A DNA stretch of 64,000 nt, taken from positions 62,001-126,000 of the forward strand of contig NW_019029049.1 in assembly GCF_002105155.1 (NCBI RefSeq), in the 5' to 3' direction. This document shows positions 45,148-55,355 of the stretch, in pieces. Origin of the DNA: Lobosporangium transversale. Lineage: Eukaryota; Mortierellomycota; Mortierellomycetes; Mortierellales; Mortierellaceae. How positions within the stretch are numbered: position 1 is the first letter of the stretch; each line of letters opens with the position of its first letter. The position numbers and the translations under genes are program-made. Under the pieces are notes generated by a model. It did no database searches and was not told the origin of the DNA. It was given only the letters and a program-made list of their open reading frames with translations.

Positions 45148-48100
45148 TTACTCGTGAGGCTCGCATGAGATGATATGTGCAATATCACATTCGTTGCACA
45201 CACTGCATTTGAGCAGGTAACTCCCTATCGACTGGTTTGTTTCTGCCAATCTTGTCAATGGTGCTTCTTCGCTCAGACCTCCTGCCTCTGAATCTGCCTT
45301 TATTGATGGTTCTTGGCAATGGCCCACTTGATTGGACGCACTCTGGGCCTCGGATGCTATTGATGGCGTTCCTACACTCTTGATCGTCTCATGTACAGCC
45401 AAAGAGGAGCATTGCTTGTCTATAGCTCCACGCTGCACTAGAAGCTTCCTGCTGACTTCACTCAACCCATCTACATCTTGAATACGAGCGTTATTTGCAT
45501 TAATGACCGTTTGTATTGTGCTCCACTTTAGGTGGTATTGATGTTCTTCATCCATCTTCACAATCTGCCACATCCGAATAGAACCATCCCAAGAGCCTGT
45601 AACCAAATAGTGGCCCTCTCCAGAGGCATTCCATACAAGCGTGGAAACAGCTCCGCCTTCAAATGGCATTACAATCAAACACTGGCCTGATTTCGGATCC
45701 CACACTCGCACTGACCTGTCGCTACTGCTTGAGGCAAGGTATCTTCCATCAGGTGAATAAGCCATACCAGTGATGGAGCTGGTGTGTTCTTTAAGCACAC
45801 ACAGTATTGACCCTGTTTCAGTATCCACCACACTAACCAGCCCTTTCTCATCTCCAACAGCCATCTGTTGACTGCATGGTGAAAATGCTACACGATCTGT
45901 ATTTTTGTCAAACTGTGTTTCGTAACAGAGTTCACCCGTCTCCGCACTCCATACTGTCAAGCTCTTCTGCTCAACGTCGCGTAACCACGCTATCTTTCGG
46001 CTGTCAGGCGTGTATACGATATAAGAGCCCGGGCTTGCTTCATCACTCATTTCATGCTGGAGGTCTCCTGATTGAGCTTTCCAAACTTTGAGATTTCCAT
46101 CGTGATCGTACGAAGCAATCTGGTCGCCATTGGGTGAGAACATCACATTATGCACCTCTGCTTTGTGGCCATGTAGTGTGCGGATGAGCTCTCCTGTTTG
46201 TGTGTTCCATAGAGTCACATCTCCAGATCCATGGCCACAGACAATTTGGTGGCCAGTGGGTGAGAAATCAAAGGCAATGGTATCATCAGCACCTTCACCT
46301 TGTAGCTCCAAAGTGTGAACGAGTACGCCCGTTCGGACATCCCAAAGATAGACGCGTAGAGAGTAATGTATAGGTAAAGAGGCAAGCAACTGGCCATCAG
46401 GTGAATACTTGGTATCTTTTATATATTCATCGCGGCATTGTAAAACGTGAATGGGCTGTCCTGTCTTTGAATCCCACATGCTTAACGTTCCATTGCTACT
46501 CCATGAAGCTACTTGCTGCCCATTCAGCGAGATCCTGACGCCAAAGATACTTGATGAATAGCTATGTAAGTCATGACTGGATTGTTGCGGTCGAGTATCC
46601 CAAAGACGTATCGTTCCGTCATAACTGAAGGACGCAATCTGGTGGTTGGTTGGTGAATATGCCAAGCAGTTTATTATCCCAGAATGACCGTGGAAGGAAT
46701 TCATGGGTTGTCCTGTTCTCGCATCCAAAAGCATTATTGGGTTACCCAAATCGCAAACGGCTATCGTTTCTCCGGTTGGTGAATACTTTACATTAGCGAT
46801 TAAAAAAAATGTTTTTTCGATGATATGAATGACTTCTCCTGTTTGCATATCCCACTGATATACCGTGTCATAGGTGGATGAAGCAGCGAACTTTCCGTTA
46901 GGTGAATACTGTATCCTTCCGACAGAATTACCATGCTCTAAACTAAACTTCTTTTGGCCAGTTCCAACATCCCACACATGAGCGTCGTTACAAAGAGTAA
47001 TGATTTCCTGGCCATTAGGTGAATATACAACCCGTCCAATCTCACTCTCATTTTCCATCACCAACATCGACTGTTGCCCCGATGTCGCATCCCACAACCG
47101 CAATCTCTTGTCTTCGCCGCCAGTTGCAATCTGCTTTCCATCAGGCGAATATGCCACAGCCCACACAGGACCACCATGCTCCTCTAACATAAATTTGAGG
47201 ATGCCTGTTTGGGTGTCCCACACTCGCACTGAGCAATCATCGCTAGCTGAGGCAAGGTCGTTCCCGCTTGGTGAGTACGCTACACAGCGGACAAGCTTTG
47301 TATGGCCCACTAATCTGCGAACTAATGCTCCTGATGTTGCATCCCAAACTAAAATTGCCGTTTGAAGAATGCCCCAGATGGCAATATACCTGCTGTCTGG
47401 TGAATATAAAAGGTAGTTTCCGATTTCATCATCCACCAAAGTCCAAAGCTTCTCCCATCTTGATGTGTCATATACGATGATTGAACACTTTTCTGATTCA
47501 TCTGCGGCAACTGCAGCGAGCGTCTTGCCATCAGGCGAATATGACCCATACAATACCTTGCCACTTGCTTCAAGAAGTGGCCACTCTCCAAATTGTACAT
47601 CTGCCATCTTTGCTCCACTCAGGTTTGCTTCTCGAAGCCAGCATTTTCGTAAGTTGACCTTCCTCAGATCTGCTCCTTGTAGCTGAGCATACTCGAAAAT
47701 ACCATGGCTGACATCTGCTCCTGGAATCTGAATGCCTCGCAGGTCTGCTCTGATGAATGACTCGCCTGATCGGACCAAGATTGTCATCGCATTCGCTGCT
47801 GCTATCCTCCACTTGCTATGGCTCTTCGAGAGTTCTACATATCCATATAGCTGTTGCTTGAACACCGGCTCTAGACGGACACGATCCTCTAGGAACTGAA
47901 GAATAGATGGTTCATCTACAAAACTCCTCCATACTAAAGGTGATGTCTCATCAGCTTGGACCACATCCACTTCTTGCTCGCTCTCCATTATATCCATGCC
48001 TTCAAAACTAAACACTGAACTAACACTCCGTCGACGAGAGAGCGATGTGATTGCATTTACTTCATCACTTGTAGAAATGACCGCTGCTGGCTGCGGATCA

Positions 48101-51100
48101 AATATCGCCCGCACCAGACTGTACTCCAGAATAGATCGATGGAGAAACCGATGCTGATTCCCTGTACGGGTGAGTGGTGATGCCTCACGTAACAGGTTCC
48201 TTCTATTCTCTTTGCTGAAGTACGCTTCTTTCCATGTACCCTTATCCTTGTACTCCGAGTACTCCACCACTGGATTGCCATCTTGATGCTTATAGATCGC
48301 TATAGCCAGCTCTGTCAGGTACTTGATTCCATTCTCTGCAAATCCTTCATCTGTCAACACTCGGAACATCCCCCTATCCTCTGGTCTTAATGTCTCGCTT
48401 AGTCGCTTCTTGCCTCGTTCCAGCCACTGCTCAACAAACTGGTCATACAATGTGACCCGCTTGATCTTGCTCTTGGTGATCTCTTGTCCTGGATCCACCA
48501 TCCGTGGGAGTACTTCTAGTGTCATCGATAGTATGAATGGGTTCTTCACAAGCTCTTGTAAGCTAGGGATCATCTTGAGTGCAGCCTTATAGTCCTCCAC
48601 ACCCCATAGTAAGTCCATAGAATCGACATATTGTTCGATATAATCTTCGATCTGTGCCTCAGTAAATGGTACAATCACTGCCTCTTGGAACAATCCACTA
48701 TCTGCTTGGTGGTTACGGTCCATAGGTTGAAATCGATCTCGATAGTCCGATCCAAGATATTCACTGCGACAACTGATCACCATCTGACACTTCCACTCTC
48801 CAGCCTTATTCAGTTGGTTGGCAACATACAGGTTGTTGGTCTGCATGCTCTCATCATATCCATCACATATCAACACAAATGACCGATTCACCTTCAATTC
48901 CTTAATCTCTGAGTCTGTGAAGCCATAATCTTGCAGCTGCTTTGCAACCAGATCCTTCTCTGGTTTGTCAATGGCTGGAAGATTGATAAATAGTGGGATC
49001 CGACCATATCTCTTTTGGTATGTCTCCCAGAGTGTGCACTCCAGAGCATGGTTGAATGTGGATTTGCCTGCTCCTGAATCTCCTTGCACAAGCATCACTT
49101 TCTGCTCACTATCTAGGAACTCTTTCACTTTGTCCATCAACAGGAACAACTTGTCTCCGCTTGCTTGAGGACTCGCTTTAGCATATTGTTGGATATAGAA
49201 CCCTTGACTATTTCCATCCTCCATTCGCCGTCTCTTCAATTGGCGTATACTGTCCTCAACACCAGACTTCTTCTGTGCACGATCAAGCAAATAGGAATAT
49301 TCAGGTCGAGAGAGAGTAACAACAGAGGAGAACTGGATCAACGGCTCTTGAAGGCAAGTGCTATATAGTTCTTGTTTTTTGTCATCCCCATCCATCTTGA
49401 GATCATCCAGAAGAGTGTTTGCAGCTGGAATAAATGTGAACAAAAAGAAGGAGTGAAAAGATGTATAGAGTATGTGGGTTAGTATATAATGATTAACACC
49501 ATCGTCACCAAACATTATCCATACAAGAATGAAATACATGCCTTGGAAACCATCTGGTGGTAACGAGGATAGTTGTCTAAGAATATTTATGATCCATTGC
49601 TTAATGTGTGGATGGTATCCCCACTCCTTGTCATTACTGTATATCTCTCCTAGAAATGTGATGGCATCTTGTCGAGTATCCATGCTCCATTGTGTATCTG
49701 CTGCTATCTGTCCCAGTCTTTGACATAGTCCCCATTGGAATGCTGCTTCATTTCGACAGGAGACTTCACATACAAGAGTCTTGAACTTGGTCAGTTCGCC
49801 TGTCTGGAGTAGTCCATCAGCTACTCGAAGTGCTGGATACCATCCTGACTTGCGACTGAAGCCCAGTCCTTCTTCCATACACTCTCTGAACAATGATCCG
49901 CTCTCATAGAGTGATGTTGCTTCCTTGTACATCTGCAGACTCTTGTCCATGATATCTGTCACTGATGGAAGTCCTTTCTGGATGTTGCTTATCTCATCCA
50001 TAAAGGCATTCATATCCATGTCTTTGAGCGCACTCACTACTCCAAACACTCCTCGGAGCACTGATGATGTCCGTCGGAGCATGGCTTGTATGGTTGATTC
50101 GTCGTCTGGAACATACAATAAAGCTTGGAACGCATAAGCTGCCTGATAGACCAGATGAGGGTCTGAACTCTCTTTCAGTCCCTTGAGGTATGTAGCAAGT
50201 GGCTCATGGAGTTGTTCTCGCTTCAGACCCTTGACTTGGTTGTCCACCATGGCATCGAGCACATGTGAGACTGTAGCCGAGATGCGATAGAGATGATCTT
50301 CAGATTGGCTATGTATGCTTTGCAAGCGAGAATTAAGACTATCGAGGATTGAAACAAGATCATCCGAATCGAGATATCCAAGAGGAGCATGTCGCATCAA
50401 TTGGGCCAATCCTTCTAGCAAATGTGTCTCCAGTATGACGTTTTGCCTGATTCCATTGATCAAAGCTGCAAGCAGTGCTCTGAACTGTGTTTGGTCGAGA
50501 ACTGGAGCCAGAGCCACAACCTCAGCAACAGTAGCTTCGGCCTTAATCTCATCGCTGATGAACAGTTCAATCACATCCGATCTCAGTTTACGCAATCGAT
50601 CATGCTCATCTTGATTGCTTGATATGGCCTGCTGCCACTCTTTCTCATGGTTATTAAGGTCATTTGTTTGGATAGAAGCAGTAGGAAACAGACTGAGACA
50701 ATATGCAAGCTGCCAGATGTTATCCAGACTTGCATCAACATCTGGTAAGTTGTACCTGATGACTGTTGGAGATTCATTGTGGTTGAATATGTCCTTCGAA
50801 ATAGTTGTGATGGCCTGTACTGGTGTGAATCGCACTGGCTCCATCATCTTGGATTCGCTGACTTGTTGGTTAACAGCGATAATACTGTTATTGCTGTCGT
50901 TGTTGTTGCTCCCTCGGATGTATCCCCATTTCTCTGCCTTCTTGTCTCGTCTTTGTGCATCAGCTGAGTGACCCAATTGATCAAATAAGCGAGCAAGTTG
51001 ATAGTAGGCTGAGCCAATATCTTGACGCAATACCATGTCTTCATTGGAACCTGAAGAGGTCAAAGAGGTTGAAGTCGTTGAAGTGAGGGGCCTTTTTGCA

Positions 51101-51267
51101 GGCTTCTGAATACGAGACAGCACAGAGTCAGCATCGAGGCATAGCTCTGTCACTAGGATGCGATCGTCGTCTATGGTGCGAGTGCCTTGCATGTAGAAAT
51201 TGAAGAGTTTCAAGGCCTGTGATGGCGAGAGTGCACTCCGTGAAGGTGAATTGGTGCTACCAAACAT
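45148..51267 (-). CDS. NLR5: intact NACHT-pentapeptide-WD40 STAND protein (2039 aa)
   Basis: Second intact member of the array. Start MFGSTNSPSRSALSPSQ; TPR-like block SAYYQLARLFDQLGHSADAQ; Arm-like helices; NACHT with GDSGAGKSTFNHALE P-loop and LICDGYDES Walker B; pentapeptide segment (FIRADLRGIQIPGADVSHG); about 16 WD40 units with YSPDG/VRVWD motifs; tail CSVCNECDIAHIISCEPHE. NACHT and linker sequence is almost the same as in NLR3, while the WD40 half is almost the same as in NLR4, so the gene is a mosaic. The 117-nt GC-AG intron candidate (49541-49425) is in frame here as in NLR2; it encodes 39 mostly hydrophobic residues if retained. Function as a recognition NTPase is inferred from the family. 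Confidence 0.9.
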   Translation of the reverse strand: MFGSTNSPSRSALSPSQALKLFNFYMQGTRTIDDDRILVTELCLDADSVLSRIQKPAKRPLTSTTSTSLTSSGSNEDMVLRQDIGSAYYQLARLFDQLGHSADAQRRDKKAEKWGYIRGSNNNDSNNSIIAVNQQVSESKMMEPVRFTPVQAITTISKDIFNHNESPTVIRYNLPDVDASLDNIWQLAYCLSLFPTASIQTNDLNNHEKEWQQAISSNQDEHDRLRKLRSDVIELFISDEIKAEATVAEVVALAPVLDQTQFRALLAALINGIRQNVILETHLLEGLAQLMRHAPLGYLDSDDLVSILDSLNSRLQSIHSQSEDHLYRISATVSHVLDAMVDNQVKGLKREQLHEPLATYLKGLKESSDPHLVYQAAYAFQALLYVPDDESTIQAMLRRTSSVLRGVFGVVSALKDMDMNAFMDEISNIQKGLPSVTDIMDKSLQMYKEATSLYESGSLFRECMEEGLGFSRKSGWYPALRVADGLLQTGELTKFKTLVCEVSCRNEAAFQWGLCQRLGQIAADTQWSMDTRQDAITFLGEIYSNDKEWGYHPHIKQWIINILRQLSSLPPDGFQGMYFILVWIMFGDDGVNHYILTHILYTSFHSFFLFTFIPAANTLLDDLKMDGDDKKQELYSTCLQEPLIQFSSVVTLSRPEYSYLLDRAQKKSGVEDSIRQLKRRRMEDGNSQGFYIQQYAKASPQASGDKLFLLMDKVKEFLDSEQKVMLVQGDSGAGKSTFNHALECTLWETYQKRYGRIPLFINLPAIDKPEKDLVAKQLQDYGFTDSEIKELKVNRSFVLICDGYDESMQTNNLYVANQLNKAGEWKCQMVISCRSEYLGSDYRDRFQPMDRNHQADSGLFQEAVIVPFTEAQIEDYIEQYVDSMDLLWGVEDYKAALKMIPSLQELVKNPFILSMTLEVLPRMVDPGQEITKSKIKRVTLYDQFVEQWLERGKKRLSETLRPEDRGMFRVLTDEGFAENGIKYLTELAIAIYKHQDGNPVVEYSEYKDKGTWKEAYFSKENRRNLLREASPLTRTGNQHRFLHRSILEYSLVRAIFDPQPAAVISTSDEVNAITSLSRRRSVSSVFSFEGMDIMESEQEVDVVQADETSPLVWRSFVDEPSILQFLEDRVRLEPVFKQQLYGYVELSKSHSKWRIAAANAMTILVRSGESFIRADLRGIQIPGADVSHGIFEYAQLQGADLRKVNLRKCWLREANLSGAKMADVQFGEWPLLEASGKVLYGSYSPDGKTLAAVAADESEKCSIIVYDTSRWEKLWTLVDDEIGNYLLYSPDSRYIAIWGILQTAILVWDATSGALVRRLVGHTKLVRCVAYSPSGNDLASASDDCSVRVWDTQTGILKFMLEEHGGPVWAVAYSPDGKQIATGGEDKRLRLWDATSGQQSMLVMENESEIGRVVYSPNGQEIITLCNDAHVWDVGTGQKKFSLEHGNSVGRIQYSPNGKFAASSTYDTVYQWDMQTGEVIHIIEKTFFLIANVKYSPTGETIAVCDLGNPIMLLDARTGQPMNSFHGHSGIINCLAYSPTNHQIASFSYDGTIRLWDTRPQQSSHDLHSYSSSIFGVRISLNGQQVASWSSNGTLSMWDSKTGQPIHVLQCRDEYIKDTKYSPDGQLLASLPIHYSLRVYLWDVRTGVLVHTLELQGEGADDTIAFDFSPTGHQIVCGHGSGDVTLWNTQTGELIRTLHGHKAEVHNVMFSPNGDQIASYDHDGNLKVWKAQSGDLQHEMSDEASPGSYIVYTPDSRKIAWLRDVEQKSLTVWSAETGELCYETQFDKNTDRVAFSPCSQQMAVGDEKGLVSVVDTETGSILCVLKEHTSSITGMAYSPDGRYLASSSSDRSVRVWDPKSGQCLIVMPFEGGAVSTLVWNASGEGHYLVTGSWDGSIRMWQIVKMDEEHQYHLKWSTIQTVINANNARIQDVDGLSEVSRKLLVQRGAIDKQCSSLAVHETIKSVGTPSIASEAQSASNQVGHCQEPSIKADSEAGGLSEEAPLTRLAETNQSIGSYLLKCSVCNECDIAHIISCEPHE

Positions 51268-52640
51268 GCTTTATTGCTTTTGCGTTTGCCCTTGAACTGT
51301 AGTATTGTAGTCTACCTCAACGTCCTTGAAAGAAGAATGGTCGTCAAAGGACTGTTTGTTAGTTCTGAGCGGAAATAGTGTTTTCATTCATGTCCCAGAC
51401 ATGTTTACATTGCTCTTACATGCACGTATAATTCAAAAAGTTCAAACCTACAAAAAAGAAATGCAATGGTAATCGTTTGCTGTGGAGGATGAAGGATGAA
51501 GAATAAAAGATGATGAAAAGGATGAGAGGTGAAAGATTGAATCCATGTCCTCCATGTAAGGGCCTGACTTTTGTGGAACCGTTGCTTCGCAATCAATCAT
51601 TCAACTAAAAATGCCAAACTCGCGCCTTTGCTACATTTGCCACATTACTACATTTGCTACATTTGCTTTTTTTATGATGCCTGTTGGCCAATAGACAATT
51701 GCTTTTTGTTCTTTCAGCTCGAGTCATTTCTATTTTTTTTTTTTTAATTGAGAGGGCTAACGAATGTCCTTTTGGCACATGAATGCAGAATGATTTGTAA
51801 GATCCAGCTTTGTGTGTGCTGGGCTGTGTAGAAATGTTTACATGCATGCCATGCATGAATATCCCCACATGTGACAGGTAAGAAAGAAGCGCATCTTTGC
51901 CTCCTTATACAAGACAATGGTCGATACACATCATCAGCCTTGACATACCCCAGCTTTTGTTTTTCAAGATGGCAAAAAGAAGATAAACAAAGCAAGTTTG
52001 ACTGGCAATACCTGATTGAGCTCAGTGTTGGTAAAAGTGCCAGATGTATGTGATAGCTATAAGACTGTACCTGCGCGATGGTCCTCATCCACCTTTTGTC
52101 CATTTTAGACGGACCTCTCCCCTGTCATTCCACTTTATCGATCTCAAACTTCATATTAACGTAAGCTGCACCGCCAATGTTGAAGGCTGAATTATAGCAG
52201 CATTAATAGTGGAATAAGTCGATGGCATCTGGTTCAGTTTCTTCGCAAGATATGATCACTTTATTTGCTCTCCTTCTCCATAGACCACTCTGAACTGGTC
52301 TCTGCAAATCAACACATTAGGCAAGCGACGTTGCTATGAACAATCCTTTTAAAATGCCTATAGTCGAATGAAAACTAAACCAAAGCCCAGATTAGTTCCG
52401 CAGATGGAGAAAAAAAATCAGTGCAGAAATCAGAAACTGCTGCCATGAGTTCTGGATCGAATAGCAATTGTGTCATTAAATATCGTTGCCCCATGAATTT
52501 TATGGACTCCTCTTTTTCCTCTTTCCTTCTTTCTCTCCTTCCTTATCCTCTCCTCCTCGCATCTGTAATCATATTTTCCTTCGCTACCCTGCTCCAGTAC
52601 CTACGATGATATACGGGGTAGGTTTAGACCAAAGCCCCTT
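51268..52640. other. NLR5 upstream region
   Basis: The first 690 nt are nearly identical to the upstream DNA of NLR3 and NLR4. From about 51960 it instead resembles NLR1 upstream DNA (CTCAGTGTTGGTAAAA, and a GGATCGAATAGCAA block near 52451). NLR3/4 upstream DNA therefore seems to have suffered a deletion or switch at that point. No gene supported. A GATGAA run lies at 51485-51540. Confidence 0.55.
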
Positions 52641-54030
52641 TCTACTTTGGTCGCTTGGATTTTTAGAAATCAGATTTTATTCTTAAAATCGTGTTTCCGG
52701 TAATTGATAGTGTTGTTGGCGTTGATTTCTGGACTGGTCACGTTTTTTATTTCTTCCCAGGCTACCTATCAACCTCTCTTTTGCTTTGGCACGCGCGCGT
52801 GACAATAGGACCAAAGGGGAGCTTGGGAAGTAAAATAGGAAAGCATACAGGGTTTCCTTTTTCTTTGTCATGCAACCTCTTTATCTTCTCCTTGTGTATA
52901 CAGTGTTGTTTTTTGTCGAGTGATTGAGGGGAGCAAAGAATGGGAAGTCAAAGAGCCGGGACTCTTTTCTTTTCTTTTTTTTCCACTTTTGCACTTTCTC
53001 GTTTTGTACGTGTACGATGCAATATATATTGCGGATCCGAACTCTTAGTGTATCTCACCAATCCACATCTTTTTCTTTCTTCCACAAACCCTTATTCTCA
53101 CTTTTCATCTCCTCTTTTATCGAAAAAAAGAAAAAAAAGAAAAAAAAAAAAAAGGTATTTTCCACATGTTCATCTGAGATATTCGTCGCCTGCCAAACAT
53201 CCTCACCCTATTTATGGCGATTCGAACCATCTGAAGCCTATTTATCGGCCAACATTAGGTAGAGAAGGTTGTAGAAGGGGAAACAGAAGAGGAGGGATAT
53301 GGCCTAGTGTTAGATATGGCTTAGTGTTTGCTTGAATGCAGGTTACTCTTCTCAATAAGAGTGTATTTGTCCTATTCCAAGAACAGCCAAGCTTAAACCT
53401 TTGATTGAACGGAGCGCACTCCACCATGTTGGCACCGAGCAACCGTCCCGCATACCCCCACATGAACAACTGTTCGCTCTTCCAACCCCACCACCAGCCT
53501 ACGACGGACTTATAATCTCCCTCACAAAAAAGGGATAATGAGCTTGCGTACCATACTGAGCCGATACATATCAATTGCCCCAGCTGTTTGACAGAGTTAC
53601 CGGACTTCAAGCCTTTAAAGTTGGATTTGTAGCCCTCTATAGTAGTGGCTGGTAGGGAGCCAAATGTTGATCATAAATAAATATCTCTTGGGATGGGTAA
53701 TATACACTCACGTAGTCCCTCTACCAGGAGTAATCTAGAAATTGGGTAAAGTATGGTTGCGTAAGAGTTAAATTCAATTAATGCTTAAAGTGCTTTGTTG
53801 TTGCATTAAGTGAGGCTAGGGGTTTAGGCAAGGCCGATAATCCAGACCAAGTAGCAAAAGGTTGTAAAAATCAAAATGCCGGTTTGGGCTCTACCCTGGC
53901 TGTCAGCATTCATCTCAAACAGTTTGGCTAAGAATAGAAAAAGGTACAAATACTAACAAGATATGACGAAAAAAGAAACCTTCAAAATGGTCCTTCCGTA
54001 TTTTATGATGGTCTGCAATTTTGTAAGGCC
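52641..54030. other. Mostly non-coding stretch with a block repeated at 60.7 kb
   Basis: A CT-rich leader-like region (52.97-53.12 kb), an A-rich run at about 53131-53154, and a GTTACTCTTCTCAATAAGAG block at 53341-53440 that recurs inverted near 60640-60745. Several ORFs overlap but none shows a recognisable domain, so I call no gene. Confidence 0.35.
53341..53440. repeat. ~100-bp block repeated in inverted orientation at 60640-60745
   Basis: TTACTCTTCTCAATAAGAGTG...CTATTCCAAGAACAGCCAAGC here matches the reverse complement of the distal block with scattered substitutions. The nature is unknown: an old dispersed repeat or an exon copied by a Helitron. Confidence 0.6.
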
Positions 54031-54033
54031 GCT

Positions 54034-54039
54034 TTTATT
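54034..54039 (-). terminator. Polyadenylation signal of the small secreted-peptide gene
   Basis: AATAAA on the minus strand, about 90 nt after the stop codon of the six-cysteine peptide gene. Confidence 0.55.
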
Positions 54040-54128
54040 GTAGTTTGGTGTACGTTTTTACATTTTGATTTCTTTTGCAGCATTGAGCCCTCTGACGAGG
54101 CAAGGATGGTCCATAATTTTTAACACCT

Positions 54129-54537
54129 TTAGGGTAAACGACAGGTTTCCAAACAATTCCTATATGATTTTTTGCATCCAGACTCGGGATGGCTTGCGAC
54201 ACACTTAATATATCGTTTTTCGCAGTATTGGCGACAAGCCTGGCTTTGCGCATCTAGAATGCGTCGATAAGGGTTTTATAAAGTGTAAAGTATAAGATAA
54301 CATGCGTCGGATGAGGCAGATACAGATAGAGGGATCAGGTAATAGTAAATGAGTGTTTAATATGCTTGGGCAGTCTGCAGTTACAATACTCAAATAACTC
54401 GAATATGAACATAAAAGCAACAAGCATGAGCATGCATAAACACGGGCGGTTGTGAAGACTCTACCTGCAGCTCCAGGAGTGAACATGAGCAGGATGGCAA
54501 TGGCCATGGAGAGGATAATGACAGTTGAGAGCTTCAT
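54129..54537 (-). CDS. Small secreted six-cysteine peptide (65 aa, two exons)
   Basis: Exon 1 (54537-54465) encodes a clear signal peptide: MKLSTVIILSMAIAILLMF, then TPGAA. A 211-nt intron (54464-54254, CAG|GTAGAG ... TTCTAG|AT) follows. Exon 2 (54253-54129) completes an Asp codon and encodes the mature part, AQSQACRQYCEKRYIKCV to NCLETCRLP, then TAA. The six cysteines follow a mirror-symmetric pattern C-x3-C-x6-C-x8-C-x6-C-x3-C, suggesting a disulfide-stapled helical hairpin. A TATA-like ATAAATAG precedes the start by about 90 nt and an AATAAA follows. I do not recognise the family; an effector-like or antimicrobial secreted peptide is one inference, a structural peptide another. The unspliced frame would give a longer protein without the cysteine pattern. 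Confidence 0.7.
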
Positions 54538-55020
54538 GGTGCGAAGTAAATGGATATGGGGGGATTTTGCAGTGTTGTAAAGTGCTTGAAGGTGAGAAAG
54601 AAAAGAGACGAAAAAAGACCTGGCTATTTATGAAAAAGTGAAAGTAAAAAATGCTTGGTATATTACGCTTGGCACACCAAGCTGCATTAGGAGTAGACGG
54701 TTGCTTCTTTTTGTTAAGCAGATGACCTAAGAGTGCTGCCATTGGCCGTCGATACTCTTGAGGATCGTTCTAATCATTCTTATACAAATAATATTTGTTT
54801 GTGCAGGCAGTAATATATTGAGGCCTCGCAATGTGAGACTATGGTAAGTAATCGATCCATCCCTACCTTCTCTAAAAAATCATCGATCAGTAATAACGGG
54901 GTGATGTGCCTATTAGAACCCAATCAAGGAGGCTAACTCATGGTTCATGTGGTTATACAAAACCTCTTTTAATGGTTTTATTTAGCCTCAGAGTTGTATC
55001 ACTTTATTACTGATCTTATA
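54538..55020. other. Upstream region of the secreted-peptide gene
   Basis: Contains the T/C-rich leader and TATA-like ATAAATAG (about 54624-54631, minus strand). Nothing further is seen up to the Tc1 element. Confidence 0.35.
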
Positions 55021-55235
55021 CACTATCATGCAAAACTGAATGAATAATTCATTCCCATGTGCATTTCTTTTTTTCATTCCTAGAAACCGTATATGCATAC
55101 ACCACTCAAACTTTGGTTTAATAAAGTTCCCGTCTCCTTCAACGTCGTAGTTATGCGTTGTGACATTAGCTTGTCTCATTTGAATAGCTAATTACTTTTT
55201 TGTTCATTCAGGTCATTGAATCAGTTTCACATGTG
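55021..55235 (+). repeat. Left terminal inverted repeat, Tc1-like element at 55 kb
   Basis: 215 bp, matching the right end as its reverse complement. The short ORF read across it on the minus strand also appears in the other repeat, so it is not a gene. Confidence 0.9.
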
Positions 55236-55355
55236 GTCTAAAATGTTGCCCATGACAGCTTTTGGACGTTATTTAATGCAAGTAAAAAAAGGATTTTTCT
55301 CTCTTTCCTTTATGAACACTAGCTTAACTCTCTCTTAACTCTATCTTCACAGAAT

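Noticed and set aside
52924-53610. Overlapping ORFs around 52.9-53.6 kb
   Set aside because: CT-rich and poly(A) low-complexity DNA opens frames in several directions; no recognisable domain, and the frames run through the inverted repeat block.
54988-55179. Short ORFs starting MRQANVTTH at 54988-55179 (minus) and 56494-56676 (plus)
   Set aside because: They are the same sequence read out of the two inverted repeats of the Tc1-like element; duplicated by structure, not genes.
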